Source: an uncultured Clostridia bacterium
GTDB taxonomy: Bacteria; Bacillota; Clostridia; Oscillospirales; Acutalibacteraceae
DNA length: 64,000 nt
Assembly (NCBI GenBank): GCA_937907605.1
Contig: CALCYI010000002.1
Coordinates: forward strand, 80,230-144,229
Direction: 5' to 3'
In this document: one piece after another, positions 18,301 to 26,059 of the stretch
Layout: every line of letters starts with the position of its first letter
Numbering within the stretch: the stretch's first letter is position 1
Program-made: the position numbers and the translations under genes
The notes under the pieces: generated by a model
Seen by the model: the letters and a program-made list of their open reading frames with translations, nothing else
Databases searched by the model: none
Told to the model about the DNA's origin: nothing

Positions 18301-18380
18301 TCGTTGCGCTCGGCAAACGGAATCTTCTTTTTGATTTGCTGCTTGACAGCGTTGAAAAAACCGTTTTGAAAAAGGATTAA
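15345..18380 (+). CDS. RNA-dependent RNA polymerase-like (two-barrel, DbDGD) protein
   Basis: A 1011-residue protein. Its central part carries, in the right order and spacing, the signature of the catalytic double-psi barrel of eukaryotic-type RdRPs: RNPHIARNEEIQL (Arg535-), then HLSDIVIIDT (about 563-571), then GGADYDGDMIK with Asp584, Asp586 and Asp588. In eukaryotic RDR/QDE-1 the corresponding pieces are RNPxLHPGD, HLVDxVVF and GSDLDGD, and the three Asp bind catalytic Mg2+. Phage YonO, a single-chain RNA polymerase of the same superfamily, uses the same DxDGD. The N-terminal 450 residues and the C-terminal helix-rich 350 residues match nothing I recognise. It stands alone between the mobilization genes and the ATPase pair. 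Polymerase activity is inferred from motifs; template and product type are unknown. Confidence 0.72.
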   Translation: MNSKKYRIYELSARAIIANSKLNSEGRTIFNLNSAQTEKCRVISASQEQESNALFYQIMCEKNGNGFSVGEENVITELEDIIFYCNFENIFDRDGSLKKYADLQSRARDMFRPEGITLDFGSSAFQFVAFERSASMSRNAKLSFIRADYYEPIRKRIMLGMTIDDCQLSKLYAYNGLLLSSGTRIENINIEKPHRVIVIDNQKYTVDATKIITVEDDGTNDSVRKYTRKETRGAVEITGFDGEGLISKEYAAVIDKAYCGEHCHTSFQIRLPYVKGMLHQVDFKDFLHSAGTKTITDVFGTVHKVKDVDIILTKSMFKGYGWLLDNGMTWADYWKAFSEYNHALYITNVSKEHPEEFTELNYQFLNTLSLTRDEFRPADLPDGWTSSPADNERNWLTKETETAYYNLCADEEYRLNYFLKYLKRHNRKTKNYRLATILKSNPLFINEPVYTKELENHAENILKKYALGKLIVAGDNRFLSGDLIEILNLLLSHTGKKDSRERRFYSVAVSNRFAKNSYYAPQIAYKHGGECTLLRNPHIARNEEIQLAVYPQVEQMRKHYLGHLSDIVIIDTHMLAAERLGGADYDGDMIKTISDPIINAAVKRNYELDSLDNMNNIPLLKIPDAEPLIRNADDWEARFETVKSTFSSRVGQISNAALDRSIIAYDENSDSALRKKCREETETLAILTGLEIDSAKSGVKPDLTEYLGSGSISRSIFLTHKNLVEQSETRREWYQDTHRDKINKFFSQTDWNAVSSNLELLPYFARQLKKHTPKIKAHPAKDSEMFAFAVNDNWKDNLDADILSAVSDLILDYEAVLNRIRFCKVPIKNKNRKSGIDRILYSRGQEKIYNSDELYALFQLLSPERISAIRNAIRGERWHLMGEKEREDFLNGYLPDDDFKDYYSLLCDFRFGGYKVLYDLIADIDDENAALDNKRLIRDTDSATFAQMMQAYMDKSAAVSYREAVSVKCRELLDGIVKPTVAVQYVVALGKRNLLFDLLLDSVEKTVLKKD

Positions 18381-18386
18381 CGTCAC

Positions 18387-18415
18387 TTGAAATTTTATTA
18401 TTAATATGCTATAAT
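18387..18415 (+). promoter_or_regulatory. Strong promoter ahead of the ATPase leader
   Basis: TTGAAA (18387-18392), 17-nt spacer, TATAAT (18410-18415), placed directly after the RdRP-like gene and about 200 nt before the ATPase start. Confidence 0.75.
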
Positions 18416-18421
18416 TGTGGC

Positions 18422-18628
18422 AGATTTAGAATTTAATTCTAATTTTGCCATATAATAATGGAGACGTTAGTGTGAAAAATCACACTAACCAATTATATTG
18501 CCCGCTCAGTTTGTCGCTACGCAACAACGAGCGATGGCTGTCATCACCATTAACGCCTGTTCAGGCAACACAGGATTTAGGTGATTTTTAATGAACTATT
18601 TGTTGCCTGAAAGGCTATGGTGATTAAC
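18422..18628 (+). ncRNA. Structured 5' leader of the ATPase gene
   Basis: The stretch from the promoter to the ATPase start holds three inverted repeats and no gene. They are TTAGAAT-TTA-ATTCTAA plus TTTT (18425-18445, terminator-like), GTTAGTGTGA-AAAA-TCACACTAAC (18466-18489, perfect 10 bp), and a long imperfect repeat with ATCACCAT...TTCAGGCAACA (18543-18570) against TGTTGCCTGAA...ATGGTGAT (18601-18624). The right arm of the last includes the AAAGG and the first ATG of the ATPase gene, so pairing would hide the translation start. This looks like a cis-regulatory RNA, class unknown. Confidence 0.5.
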
Positions 18629-19885
18629 ATGTATATTCCCCGTCATTTAGAAGAAAGGCTGTTAAAATCAAGCGAAACATATAAATCTGTTTTGGTAACA
18701 GGCGCAAGGCAGGTAGGTAAATCTACACTGCTTAAACAAATATTTCCTGATAGGAAGTATGTTTCTCTTGACGACCCCTTTATAGAAGAACAAGCAAAAG
18801 AAAACGGAAGCATGTTTTTGATGCTCAACCAACCTCCCGTTACGATTGACGAGGTACAAAGAGCACCCGAATTGTTTCGCTATATTAAAATCAAATGCGA
18901 CGAAACAGATGATAAAGGACTGTTCTGCCTTTCAGGTTCACAGCAATTCAAATTAATGCAAAACGTTTCCGAAACGCTGTCTGGCAGAATTAATATAATT
19001 GAGCTTGCGGGATTATCGCTCAGAGAAATTCAGAGCGATTCTTTTAACAAACGATTTCTTCCCACTCTGGAATATATTACAGAAAGGCAGAAAACGGCAA
19101 AAGCCCCTGAAAACATCTGGGAAATTATTCACCGTGGCTCTTATCCCGCGTTACAGGACAAGAACCTCGACTGGGCGTCTTTTTATGCAGATTATGTTAA
19201 AACGTATATTGAAAGAGATGTACGCGAACTGTCTGCCGTGCAGGACTTAGACGCTTTTCGCCGTTTTATGATTGCAACAGCAGCAAGAACGGGAGAGATT
19301 CTTAACTACAGCAGCATTGCAAGTGAAATCGGCAAAGACATCGGAACAGTTAAAAACTGGATTTCCATTCTTGAAGCCTCCGGCGTTATATATTTACTGG
19401 AACCCTACACGGCATCCGTTCTTAAACGCGCTATCAAATCGCCCAAGCTGTATTTCCGTGATACGGGACTGGCTTGTTACCTGACTCGCTGGCTGAGTGC
19501 AGAAGCGCTTGCATACGGTGCTATGAGCGGTCATATTTTTGAGACCTTTGTTATATCAGAGCTCTTGAAATCTTTTTCAAATGCAGGACTTGATTACAGT
19601 TATTTTGTTTCCTATTATCGCGGAAGAGATAAAAAGAAAATAAAGCAGAACGGCGAAGAAATTGAACTGGAAAGCGAAATAGATTTTATCATTGAGGAAA
19701 ACGGCGTTCTTTATCCAATTGAAATCAAGTCTGCTTCTAAGGTTACTGCAAGCGAAACGAGTGCGTTCACCGTGCTTGATAAAATAGAAAATAAAAAGCG
19801 TGGTGCGGGCGCTATTATTTGTATGTGTCCTCAGCCCGGCAGTCTCAGGGAAAACGTGCTTCAGATTCCTGTTTGGTATATATAA
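18617..19885 (+). CDS. AAA ATPase with DUF4143 and PD-(D/E)XK-like C-terminus
   Basis: A 422-residue P-loop ATPase of the widespread DUF4143 group. Walker A is GARQVGKST (about 29-37), Walker B is VTIDEVQRAP, and the middle SGSQQFKLM is the usual sensor strand. The DUF4143 part has YFRDTGLACYLTRW. Near the C-terminus EIDFIIEENGVLYPIEIKSA has the E...D...E-x-K layout of the nuclease-like domain seen in this family. Cellular role is not established; members are often linked to mobile elements or defence. A second start (ATG 18629, giving MYIPRHLEE) with GGTGA upstream is equally likely. The next gene starts 2 nt after the stop. Confidence 0.85.
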   Translation: MVINMYIPRHLEERLLKSSETYKSVLVTGARQVGKSTLLKQIFPDRKYVSLDDPFIEEQAKENGSMFLMLNQPPVTIDEVQRAPELFRYIKIKCDETDDKGLFCLSGSQQFKLMQNVSETLSGRINIIELAGLSLREIQSDSFNKRFLPTLEYITERQKTAKAPENIWEIIHRGSYPALQDKNLDWASFYADYVKTYIERDVRELSAVQDLDAFRRFMIATAARTGEILNYSSIASEIGKDIGTVKNWISILEASGVIYLLEPYTASVLKRAIKSPKLYFRDTGLACYLTRWLSAEALAYGAMSGHIFETFVISELLKSFSNAGLDYSYFVSYYRGRDKKKIKQNGEEIELESEIDFIIEENGVLYPIEIKSASKVTASETSAFTVLDKIENKKRGAGAIICMCPQPGSLRENVLQIPVWYI

Positions 19886-19887
19886 TT

Positions 19888-20718
19888 ATGTTAAACGAAA
19901 TTGAAGAATTCAAGGCATATACCACGCCCGTTATCTATACGGCTGAAAGTAAAAGAGATACTTCTTATCTTGGCAGGTTTACCTTTGATGCCTTTATGGA
20001 ATTCAGAGGACTCAGCCGTGTGCTGACGATTATTGCCCGAGGGTATATGTTTGAAACCGAAATGCCGGATACCGAGCGTGCAAGGCGTGCCTTGTGCGCC
20101 TGGTGCAGTATGCCTGAAATGAAAAAAGCCACTCCTAAAGAGGCGTGGCAGTTTACAACAGATTTCCGTTACCTTCACGGTGAGTTCCCCGAACTCGTTG
20201 ATAACAATGGTAACGGGTGGTACTTTCATCATATTAAAAATGTGTATAAATTTATTAAATGCTATCCAGACAAGGTAAGCAAGGTTGCCGTTAATAAAGC
20301 TGATTTGCTCGGCAGCAAGTATGACAGAGAATGGCACAAAAAACTGTTGCAGTTTCAATATCCTATATTTACGCCACAGACAGAAAGCTGGGTAATGACT
20401 TTTGACAGTATCGTTGCAGATGCATTAGTGCTCGGTCCGCTGAAAGACAAGACAGTTAATCTTTCCGAAGAAACTCTGAAGAGAATTAACGAGTTTAATA
20501 CAAGCGACGTGCCTGAAGAAATTATCGTTCTTTTAGTACAATACTATCTTGCGAATAAGCCTGACGATTCAGACTGGGTGGTGCTACCGACGGCGAACTT
20601 TGATATGTATTTCGGCAACACCAATTTCAGCAAGAAGTGGCTGAAACAAATTCCCGACAGCATAATTATCCGCGACACTTTCAGTTTTGGCGTCGGAAGA
20701 TACAAAGTCGTTATTTGA
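19888..20718 (+). CDS. Hypothetical protein, 276 aa, paired with the ATPase
   Basis: Starts at ATG 19888 (MLNEIEEFKAYTTPVIYT), 2 nt after the ATPase stop; a longer frame inside the ATPase gene is less likely. It is soluble and rich in aromatic residues (AWQFTTDFRYLH, GWYFHHIKNVYKF). No domain is recognised. Translational coupling implies that it works with the ATPase. A convergent terminator follows at 20790. Confidence 0.75.
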   Translation: MLNEIEEFKAYTTPVIYTAESKRDTSYLGRFTFDAFMEFRGLSRVLTIIARGYMFETEMPDTERARRALCAWCSMPEMKKATPKEAWQFTTDFRYLHGEFPELVDNNGNGWYFHHIKNVYKFIKCYPDKVSKVAVNKADLLGSKYDREWHKKLLQFQYPIFTPQTESWVMTFDSIVADALVLGPLKDKTVNLSEETLKRINEFNTSDVPEEIIVLLVQYYLANKPDDSDWVVLPTANFDMYFGNTNFSKKWLKQIPDSIIIRDTFSFGVGRYKVVI

Positions 20719-20789
20719 AGAGGGGTTTGTTATTATTTCTCTAAAGATTTTATCCCAGGCGTTATAAAAGATTTTTATTTAGAAATATT

Positions 20790-20821
20790 AAAGAGTAGTT
20801 ACCGAAAAGGTACTACTCTTT
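20790..20821. terminator. Bidirectional terminator between convergent genes
   Basis: AAAGAGTAGT-(T)ACC / GGTACTACTCTTT with a GAAAA loop, lying between the 276-aa gene and the leftward VanX-like gene. Confidence 0.8.
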
Positions 20822-20840
20822 AATGCTATCTACAGTATAT

Positions 20841-21503
20841 TTATTTGTTTTTCAGATATTCAGCTGAAACGGGAAAATCAAAATAGGTGTCAGGAAAAGG
20901 CTCATCCTTTAAGGTAAAATGCCACCATTCGCAGTCTATTGGTTCAAAGCCGTTTCGCACCATAATTTTTTGCAGGAACATACGGTTTTCGTACTGCTCG
21001 TCGGTAACGCCCTTGTAATCGGGATGCGAAACCTCGCTGAAAAAGTCAAACGGACTGCCCATATCAATTTCCTTGCCCGTTGCCATATCAAGCAGCGTTA
21101 AATCAACGGTGCTGCCTCTGCTATGGCTTGACTGACTTGCGATATAGCCAAGCTCAAATAGCGCCGTTTTTTCAAGGTCGGGATAGAAAAAGGGTTTCGT
21201 TCTTAAATCCAAATCCTCAATACCCCAAAGCACAAAATGCTTGACTGCTCTTGCAGGTCTGTACGCGTCAAATATTTTTAGTCGGTAACCTGCAACGTTT
21301 GCCTCGTTCGCAACAGCTTTCAGCGCTCTTGCCGCGTCTTTCGTGATAATCGCACAGGGCTCTTCATAACCGTCAACTCTGTCGCCGACAAAGTTATAGG
21401 TTGAAAAATAGCGGATTTCCTGCACGATGGAGGGAACGTAATCCGAAAGTAATACAAAGCGCGAGCAATCAAGCTCTGCTTCTCTTTTAAAATCAGTAGC
21501 CAT
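20841..21503 (-). CDS. D-alanyl-D-alanine dipeptidase (VanX/DdpX family)
   Basis: A Zn-dependent M15 peptidase of 220 residues that cleaves D-Ala-D-Ala. Metal ligands are visible in SSHSRGSTVDLTL (His and Asp seven apart) and EWWHF (catalytic Glu, His ligand). YRPARA supplies the transition-state Arg. There is no signal peptide, so it is cytoplasmic like VanX. No VanH, VanA or VanRS neighbours are present, so vancomycin resistance is not implied; the DdpX role of recycling D-Ala-D-Ala is more likely. It is the last gene of a six-gene leftward run starting at 26356, 4 nt after the hydrolase gene. Confidence 0.88.
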   Translation of the reverse strand: MATDFKREAELDCSRFVLLSDYVPSIVQEIRYFSTYNFVGDRVDGYEEPCAIITKDAARALKAVANEANVAGYRLKIFDAYRPARAVKHFVLWGIEDLDLRTKPFFYPDLEKTALFELGYIASQSSHSRGSTVDLTLLDMATGKEIDMGSPFDFFSEVSHPDYKGVTDEQYENRMFLQKIMVRNGFEPIDCEWWHFTLKDEPFPDTYFDFPVSAEYLKNK

Positions 21504-21507
21504 AACG

Positions 21508-22311
21508 TTATTCCTTACTCATAAATTGTAACAGGCGCTCTTTATAATCGGGAGCAGTATCAAAAGCGGCGTGACCGTAGCCGTTATACAGATAACTTTC
21601 AAAATCTTGATTATCCGAAAACAAAATTTCAAGCTCTTCAGCAGCACCGGGCAGCACCTTATCGTCCGCTGCGCCGAGTGATAAAACGGGACATTTAATG
21701 TTGCGGAGTTCCTTTGATATATCAAAATCTTTTGTGCCTTCGGCAAAAAGAATGAAACGTTCGAGTTCAGAGTCGGTAATGCTTTCGCCCGTCTTTTTCA
21801 GCACCTCTTTATACTGCTCAAAAAGAGCCTCGGGATAAAGGACCCTGCCCATTTCAAGGCTGAGATTAATTCCGTCTTTTTTCTTTGCCAGAGCAGTCCA
21901 CTTTGATATTGCGTTAAACTGCTTTTCGGTAATACGTGCCGAAGAGGAGCCGAGCATCAGCTTTTTGACATGTTCGGAATAACGGGCAGCAATCGTCATA
22001 GCAATCATTCCGCCCTGCGACGCACCGAAAAGATAAATGTCCTTCAGTCCGAGAGTGCAAAATATCTTTGCCGTATTCTCAGCCATATCGTAAACGGAAT
22101 ACTGCTGCGGAAGCTCGTTTCTTCGGTCAAACACATAAGCAGTGAATTCCTCTGCGATAACGGCATAAGCCTTTTCAATCATATCCGCAGCGCCCATCAC
22201 GCTCTGAACGCTCATCCCCGGAAGGATAATGAAAGTCTTTTCGCCCTTTCCGAAGGTAAAATAGTTCATAGTGAAATTATCGGCGCATGCCGTTTTAATC
22301 GAAATACTCAT
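21508..22311 (-). CDS. Alpha/beta hydrolase
   Basis: A 267-residue alpha/beta-fold hydrolase. The nucleophile elbow is FGASQGGMIA (Ser about 100), the oxyanion strand is FIILPGMSVQS, the acid is in LGAADDKVLPG and the His is in GYGHAAFD. The substrate cannot be read; the family includes esterases, lactonases and aminopeptidases. It begins 5 nt after the STAS-kinase fusion. Confidence 0.85.
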   Translation of the reverse strand: MSISIKTACADNFTMNYFTFGKGEKTFIILPGMSVQSVMGAADMIEKAYAVIAEEFTAYVFDRRNELPQQYSVYDMAENTAKIFCTLGLKDIYLFGASQGGMIAMTIAARYSEHVKKLMLGSSSARITEKQFNAISKWTALAKKKDGINLSLEMGRVLYPEALFEQYKEVLKKTGESITDSELERFILFAEGTKDFDISKELRNIKCPVLSLGAADDKVLPGAAEELEILFSDNQDFESYLYNGYGHAAFDTAPDYKERLLQFMSKE

Positions 22312-22316
22312 ATTAA

Positions 22317-23453
22317 TCAGAAATAAAGTTTATCTATTTTAGGCACGTTTTCGATTAAATAATCCTTGCAAAACGCAACAACTTGATCTCCAAAGCGCAA
22401 AGCGTCGTTGTGCCTTGATATCCATCTGAGCAGGCGCGCATAACAGATAGTTTCAACCATTCTTATGATGCTGTCAACCTTTTCCTGCTCCTCACCTTCA
22501 AAATAGTACTTAACCGTGTATTTCCAGAAATCTTCGCACTGCTCACGCTTAATTCCAAGAAAATTTGCGCTGTTTTCTTTATCAACGCAGCTGAATCCGA
22601 CGTATGCTGCAAAGATAGCAGCGAATTCAAAAACGGGATGTCCCATAGAAAGCGTATCCATATCAATCAGCAGGTTTTCGCCGTTTTGCTGCATGATATT
22701 TTTGATATGATAATCGCCGTGGAGCATATTATTCGTTTCAGGAATATCCTTAAAAAGCGAGAGCAACTTTTCGCCGATTTCCTCGGGAAGATGAGGCTTA
22801 ACATATTCAGCCCAGCCGATTGCCTCTTCACTTTTGCTCGGAAGTTCGCCGTCCTTTAGCATAGTTGAATGAATCGTTTTAAGAATGTCTACGCTCTCCT
22901 TTGCAAGTTCGTCAATGTCGCCGCCTTCGGCAATAAGTTTTGAAAAGGACTTGGCATTAAGCAGCTCGAAAACCGAGCCGTATAAATCACCAACCTGAAC
23001 AACGTCGTAAGGAATAGCCGTTGGAATTCCCATAACAAAGGCTTTTCTTGCAAGCTCGCGCTCATTATGTATTTCGTCAAGCGAATCGGGGTTTTTATAA
23101 ACCTTAACGATAGTGTCGGGGTCCGTACGGTAAACGATACCGTTTGCACCCTCTCCGATAACCTCGCATCCTTCAACGGAAAGCTTTCTGTACGCCTTTG
23201 AAATATCCATCATTTCCGTAAAGCCCGTCATATCAAAGATTTCATAAACCTCTGAATTACAGTTTACTACCTTTGTTTCGGCGTTTGCTTTTTTCAGGCG
23301 TAGAATAACGCGAAGTCCTGCGCTTGAAATATATTCAAGCCCGCTTGCATCAAGAATAAGCTCGCCGCTATAATCGCCTATCTGTTCATTGATTTTTGCT
23401 TCTGTTTCTGCCGCATTTGAAGAATCAATTCGTCCTGTTAAATTAATAGTCAT
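22317..23453 (-). CDS. STAS domain fused to APH-type kinase
   Basis: A 378-residue fusion. Residues 1-90 form a STAS (anti-anti-sigma) domain, with LILDASGLEYISSAGLRVIL holding the usual phosphorylatable Ser in DASGL..ISSAGLR. Residues about 95-378 form an aminoglycoside-phosphotransferase/choline-kinase fold: GEGANGIVYR (nucleotide loop), KVYKN (ATP Lys), MLHGDYHIKNIM (catalytic loop) and LIDMDTLSMGHP (metal Asp). Such STAS-APH fusions occur in gut Firmicutes and Fibrobacter without a known role. It lies in the same operon as a PP2C/anti-sigma kinase and a stand-alone STAS protein, so it may be a second output or input of that switch. Confidence 0.85.
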   Translation of the reverse strand: MTINLTGRIDSSNAAETEAKINEQIGDYSGELILDASGLEYISSAGLRVILRLKKANAETKVVNCNSEVYEIFDMTGFTEMMDISKAYRKLSVEGCEVIGEGANGIVYRTDPDTIVKVYKNPDSLDEIHNERELARKAFVMGIPTAIPYDVVQVGDLYGSVFELLNAKSFSKLIAEGGDIDELAKESVDILKTIHSTMLKDGELPSKSEEAIGWAEYVKPHLPEEIGEKLLSLFKDIPETNNMLHGDYHIKNIMQQNGENLLIDMDTLSMGHPVFEFAAIFAAYVGFSCVDKENSANFLGIKREQCEDFWKYTVKYYFEGEEQEKVDSIIRMVETICYARLLRWISRHNDALRFGDQVVAFCKDYLIENVPKIDKLYF

Positions 23454-23457
23454 TAGT

Positions 23458-24021
23458 TTAGTCCTCCCCGTTGAAAACGTGAGTTACGAGCTTTTCATAT
23501 TCCTTATATGCAGGATAGTCTGAAAGTTCTCTGATATATTCAAGTATCGTTGAATGATACCAGTATTGCTCTTTTGGATTCTTTTCGTTAAAACGGTCAA
23601 ACACCGCTGCGCCGATTTTGTCAAAATCTCTTGCAAGTGAGCGCATATTGGAGAGCTTATCGCCGAGCCAAAGCATTTTGGTTTCAATGCCCGCGTCTTT
23701 CAACACGGCAAGGCTTTCTTCCTTGCGGATTTTCCACGACTGACTAGGCGGCATATCGGGACGTTTATCCTCCGTTTCGTGCGCTACGAGTTCTGCGACT
23801 CTTGGTCCGAAATTATCAAGAATATCCTGCGCAGTAACAGGCGTATCCTCCACCGTATCGTGAAGCACGGCGGCAGCAAGAATCTCTAAGTCATTTGTCA
23901 TCGTGCCGACAATCGTTGCATCCTCAAGCGGATGAAGAATATACACGCCGCCGTCCTTTCTCGTCTGTCCCTCGTGCGCTTTAAGCGCAAAGGCAACGGC
24001 TTTATCAAAAACATTGCTCAT
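23458..24021 (-). CDS. HD-domain hydrolase, SpoT/MESH1-like
   Basis: A 187-residue single-domain HD protein. The motif order matches the (p)ppGpp hydrolase half of RelA/SpoT and MESH1: AHEGQTRKDGGVYILHP, then AAVLHDTVEDTPVT (HD with ED), then LGDKLSNMRSL (K..N catalytic/metal region). There is no synthetase or ACT domain, so it would only degrade (p)ppGpp or a related 3'-phosphorylated nucleotide. It is embedded between the STAS-kinase and the SpoIIE-like phosphatase genes with gaps of 4 and 13 nt. Confidence 0.8.
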   Translation of the reverse strand: MSNVFDKAVAFALKAHEGQTRKDGGVYILHPLEDATIVGTMTNDLEILAAAVLHDTVEDTPVTAQDILDNFGPRVAELVAHETEDKRPDMPPSQSWKIRKEESLAVLKDAGIETKMLWLGDKLSNMRSLARDFDKIGAAVFDRFNEKNPKEQYWYHSTILEYIRELSDYPAYKEYEKLVTHVFNGED

Positions 24022-24034
24022 AAAACTGTTTCCT

Positions 24035-26056
24035 TTATATTTTCTTTGTCATAGTCAGAATATTATAGCCGTCCTTGTATTCATACGAAACGGAGTCCAT
24101 ATTCTTTTTGGTAAGGTATATACCGAGCCCGCCGACTTCTCTTTCATCTGCTGAAAGTGAAATATCAGGGTCTTCCTTTTCAAGCGGATTATACGGAACG
24201 CCGCTATCCTTGAACGTTATAGTGATTTCGCCGTCGCTGCAATCCGCAGATATTTCCGCCTTGCCTACGCCGTCGCCGTAAGCATAATTTGCAATATTGA
24301 CATAGATTTCCTCAACGGATAAGTCAATTTGCATTTGGGCTTTCATTGATGCGCCGTTTTCTTCCAAAACGCCGTCAACAAAATCCATTACCGTATGCAG
24401 GTTTTCCGTTGTGGCGTCTACGGTCAGCGTATTTCCCTCATTGCCTTTCAGTTCAAGACAGAGCATGGTTAAATCGTCAAACTGCGCTGCGTCACCGACG
24501 AACTCACTCACACACTCATTAACGCCGTCCAGAATATCCTGTGGTTTTTCATCTTTATACTTATTCAGCGCCTCAATCATACCGTTTAAGGTGAACATTT
24601 TTTCGTCCTTATCGGTAGCCTCCGGCAGACCGTCGGTATAAAGGAAAATTTTATCACCCTTATTCAGTTGAATTTCAAAGTCCTTGTATTTTATGCCTGA
24701 CATTGCGCCTACGACAAGACCGTGCTTATTCTTAACAATTTCAAACTGACCGCCCTTGCGATAAACTGCGGGGTCGTCGTGACCTGCGTTTGCAGCGAGG
24801 ATTTTGCCCGTTGAAATTTCAAGAATACCGAGCCATACCGTTACGAACATATCCGCCTGATTATGGTCGCATATACTGTCATTAACAAAGGTGAGAATTT
24901 CGGCAGGAGTGCCGCCCATATGCGTTCTGTCGCTGATAAGAATATTCGTTACCATCATAAACAGCGCTGCGGGAATACCTTTGCCTGAAACGTCCGCCAT
25001 TACCATAGCGAGATGGTCATCGTCAACAAGGAAGAAATTATAGAAATCGCCGCCGACCTCCTTTGCAGGAGTCATTGAAGCGTAAACGTCAAAATCCTTT
25101 CTTTGCGGGAAGGCGGGGAAAATATTTGGAACTGAATTTTCCTGAATGGTTTTGGCAATATTCAGTTCTGCGCCGATACGCTCCTTTTCGGAGGTTACGG
25201 CAGTCAGATTATCAATGTATGCCAGCATATCGTCCTCCATTTTATCAATGGAACGGGCAAGCGTTGAAATTTCTTCAATTTTGCTGACGTTGCCAAGCTC
25301 GTCGCCCTTTTTGTTTTCCAAAGCGAAACGGCTTGTTTCACTGCTGACGCGCTTCATCGGATTTACAAATTCCTTGCGAATATAAAAGGCTGAAGTTAAA
25401 GCAACCATCACGGAAAGAATAACCGTTGAAATGGCAATATTTATTAAATACGGACGTCTGGCATCTCTCAGCTCCTCCATGGGTCTTTGAATGCACATCA
25501 AGCTGACAACCTCGCCCTGCGAATTTTTAAGAGGTGCTAATGTTGTGATATGCGGCGGCGCACCGTTTAGTTTAGTCGTTCTGTAAACTGTGCCGTAAGC
25601 GAGGTCGTTTTCATATATATCACGATAGATTTCAACATATTCCTCGTTCGTGGTGTCCTGTTGATAACCAATTTTCCAAGGCGTGTATGGCGTATCCTCT
25701 CCGACGGAATTGAACACAGACGTAAACCTGCCGTAATCAGTGGTATCGACCTTGATGACGTACACAATAGAAACATCCATTTTCTCGCAGAAGGCGTCAA
25801 GATACTGCTTTGTCTGCTGATATTCCTCCGACTGCCCGCCGTCTGCAAGATAGTCATCAATATGGTCGCCGTTTACAAGTAAGGCAGCAGTATCAGCCAT
25901 ACTTGCGGTCGTATTACTGTATTCTCTTTTAAAAGCGTTTGTAAAGCTGACATAGCCTATAACGCTCACAATCCAGCTGAACACTAAAAGCAGCAACACT
26001 ACGGCGCTTATAATATTAAACGCTAAGCTACTGCGTAATTTTTGTATCTTTTTCAT
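24035..26056 (-). CDS. Membrane sensor SpoIIE-type phosphatase with anti-sigma kinase domain
   Basis: A 673-residue signalling protein. A transmembrane helix at about 12-35 and another at about 205-225 enclose an extracellular sensor of about 170 residues. A HAMP-like linker follows (SIDKMEDDMLAYIDN), then a SpoIIE PP2C phosphatase at about 320-530 (AKEVGGDFYNFF, MADVSGKGIPAALFM, AGHDDPAVYR) and an RsbW-like HATPase domain to the end (VEEIYVNIANYAYG, GLGIYLTKKNMDSV). Phosphatase and kinase for the same STAS partner are thus in one chain. The adjacent 98-residue STAS protein (4 nt upstream) is the obvious substrate. Confidence 0.88.
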   Translation of the reverse strand: MKKIQKLRSSLAFNIISAVVLLLLVFSWIVSVIGYVSFTNAFKREYSNTTASMADTAALLVNGDHIDDYLADGGQSEEYQQTKQYLDAFCEKMDVSIVYVIKVDTTDYGRFTSVFNSVGEDTPYTPWKIGYQQDTTNEEYVEIYRDIYENDLAYGTVYRTTKLNGAPPHITTLAPLKNSQGEVVSLMCIQRPMEELRDARRPYLINIAISTVILSVMVALTSAFYIRKEFVNPMKRVSSETSRFALENKKGDELGNVSKIEEISTLARSIDKMEDDMLAYIDNLTAVTSEKERIGAELNIAKTIQENSVPNIFPAFPQRKDFDVYASMTPAKEVGGDFYNFFLVDDDHLAMVMADVSGKGIPAALFMMVTNILISDRTHMGGTPAEILTFVNDSICDHNQADMFVTVWLGILEISTGKILAANAGHDDPAVYRKGGQFEIVKNKHGLVVGAMSGIKYKDFEIQLNKGDKIFLYTDGLPEATDKDEKMFTLNGMIEALNKYKDEKPQDILDGVNECVSEFVGDAAQFDDLTMLCLELKGNEGNTLTVDATTENLHTVMDFVDGVLEENGASMKAQMQIDLSVEEIYVNIANYAYGDGVGKAEISADCSDGEITITFKDSGVPYNPLEKEDPDISLSADEREVGGLGIYLTKKNMDSVSYEYKDGYNILTMTKKI

Positions 26057-26059
26057 ATT

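Noticed and set aside
20841..21503. Vancomycin resistance locus
   Set aside because: Only a VanX-like dipeptidase is present; no VanH, D-Ala-D-Lac ligase or VanRS genes are nearby.
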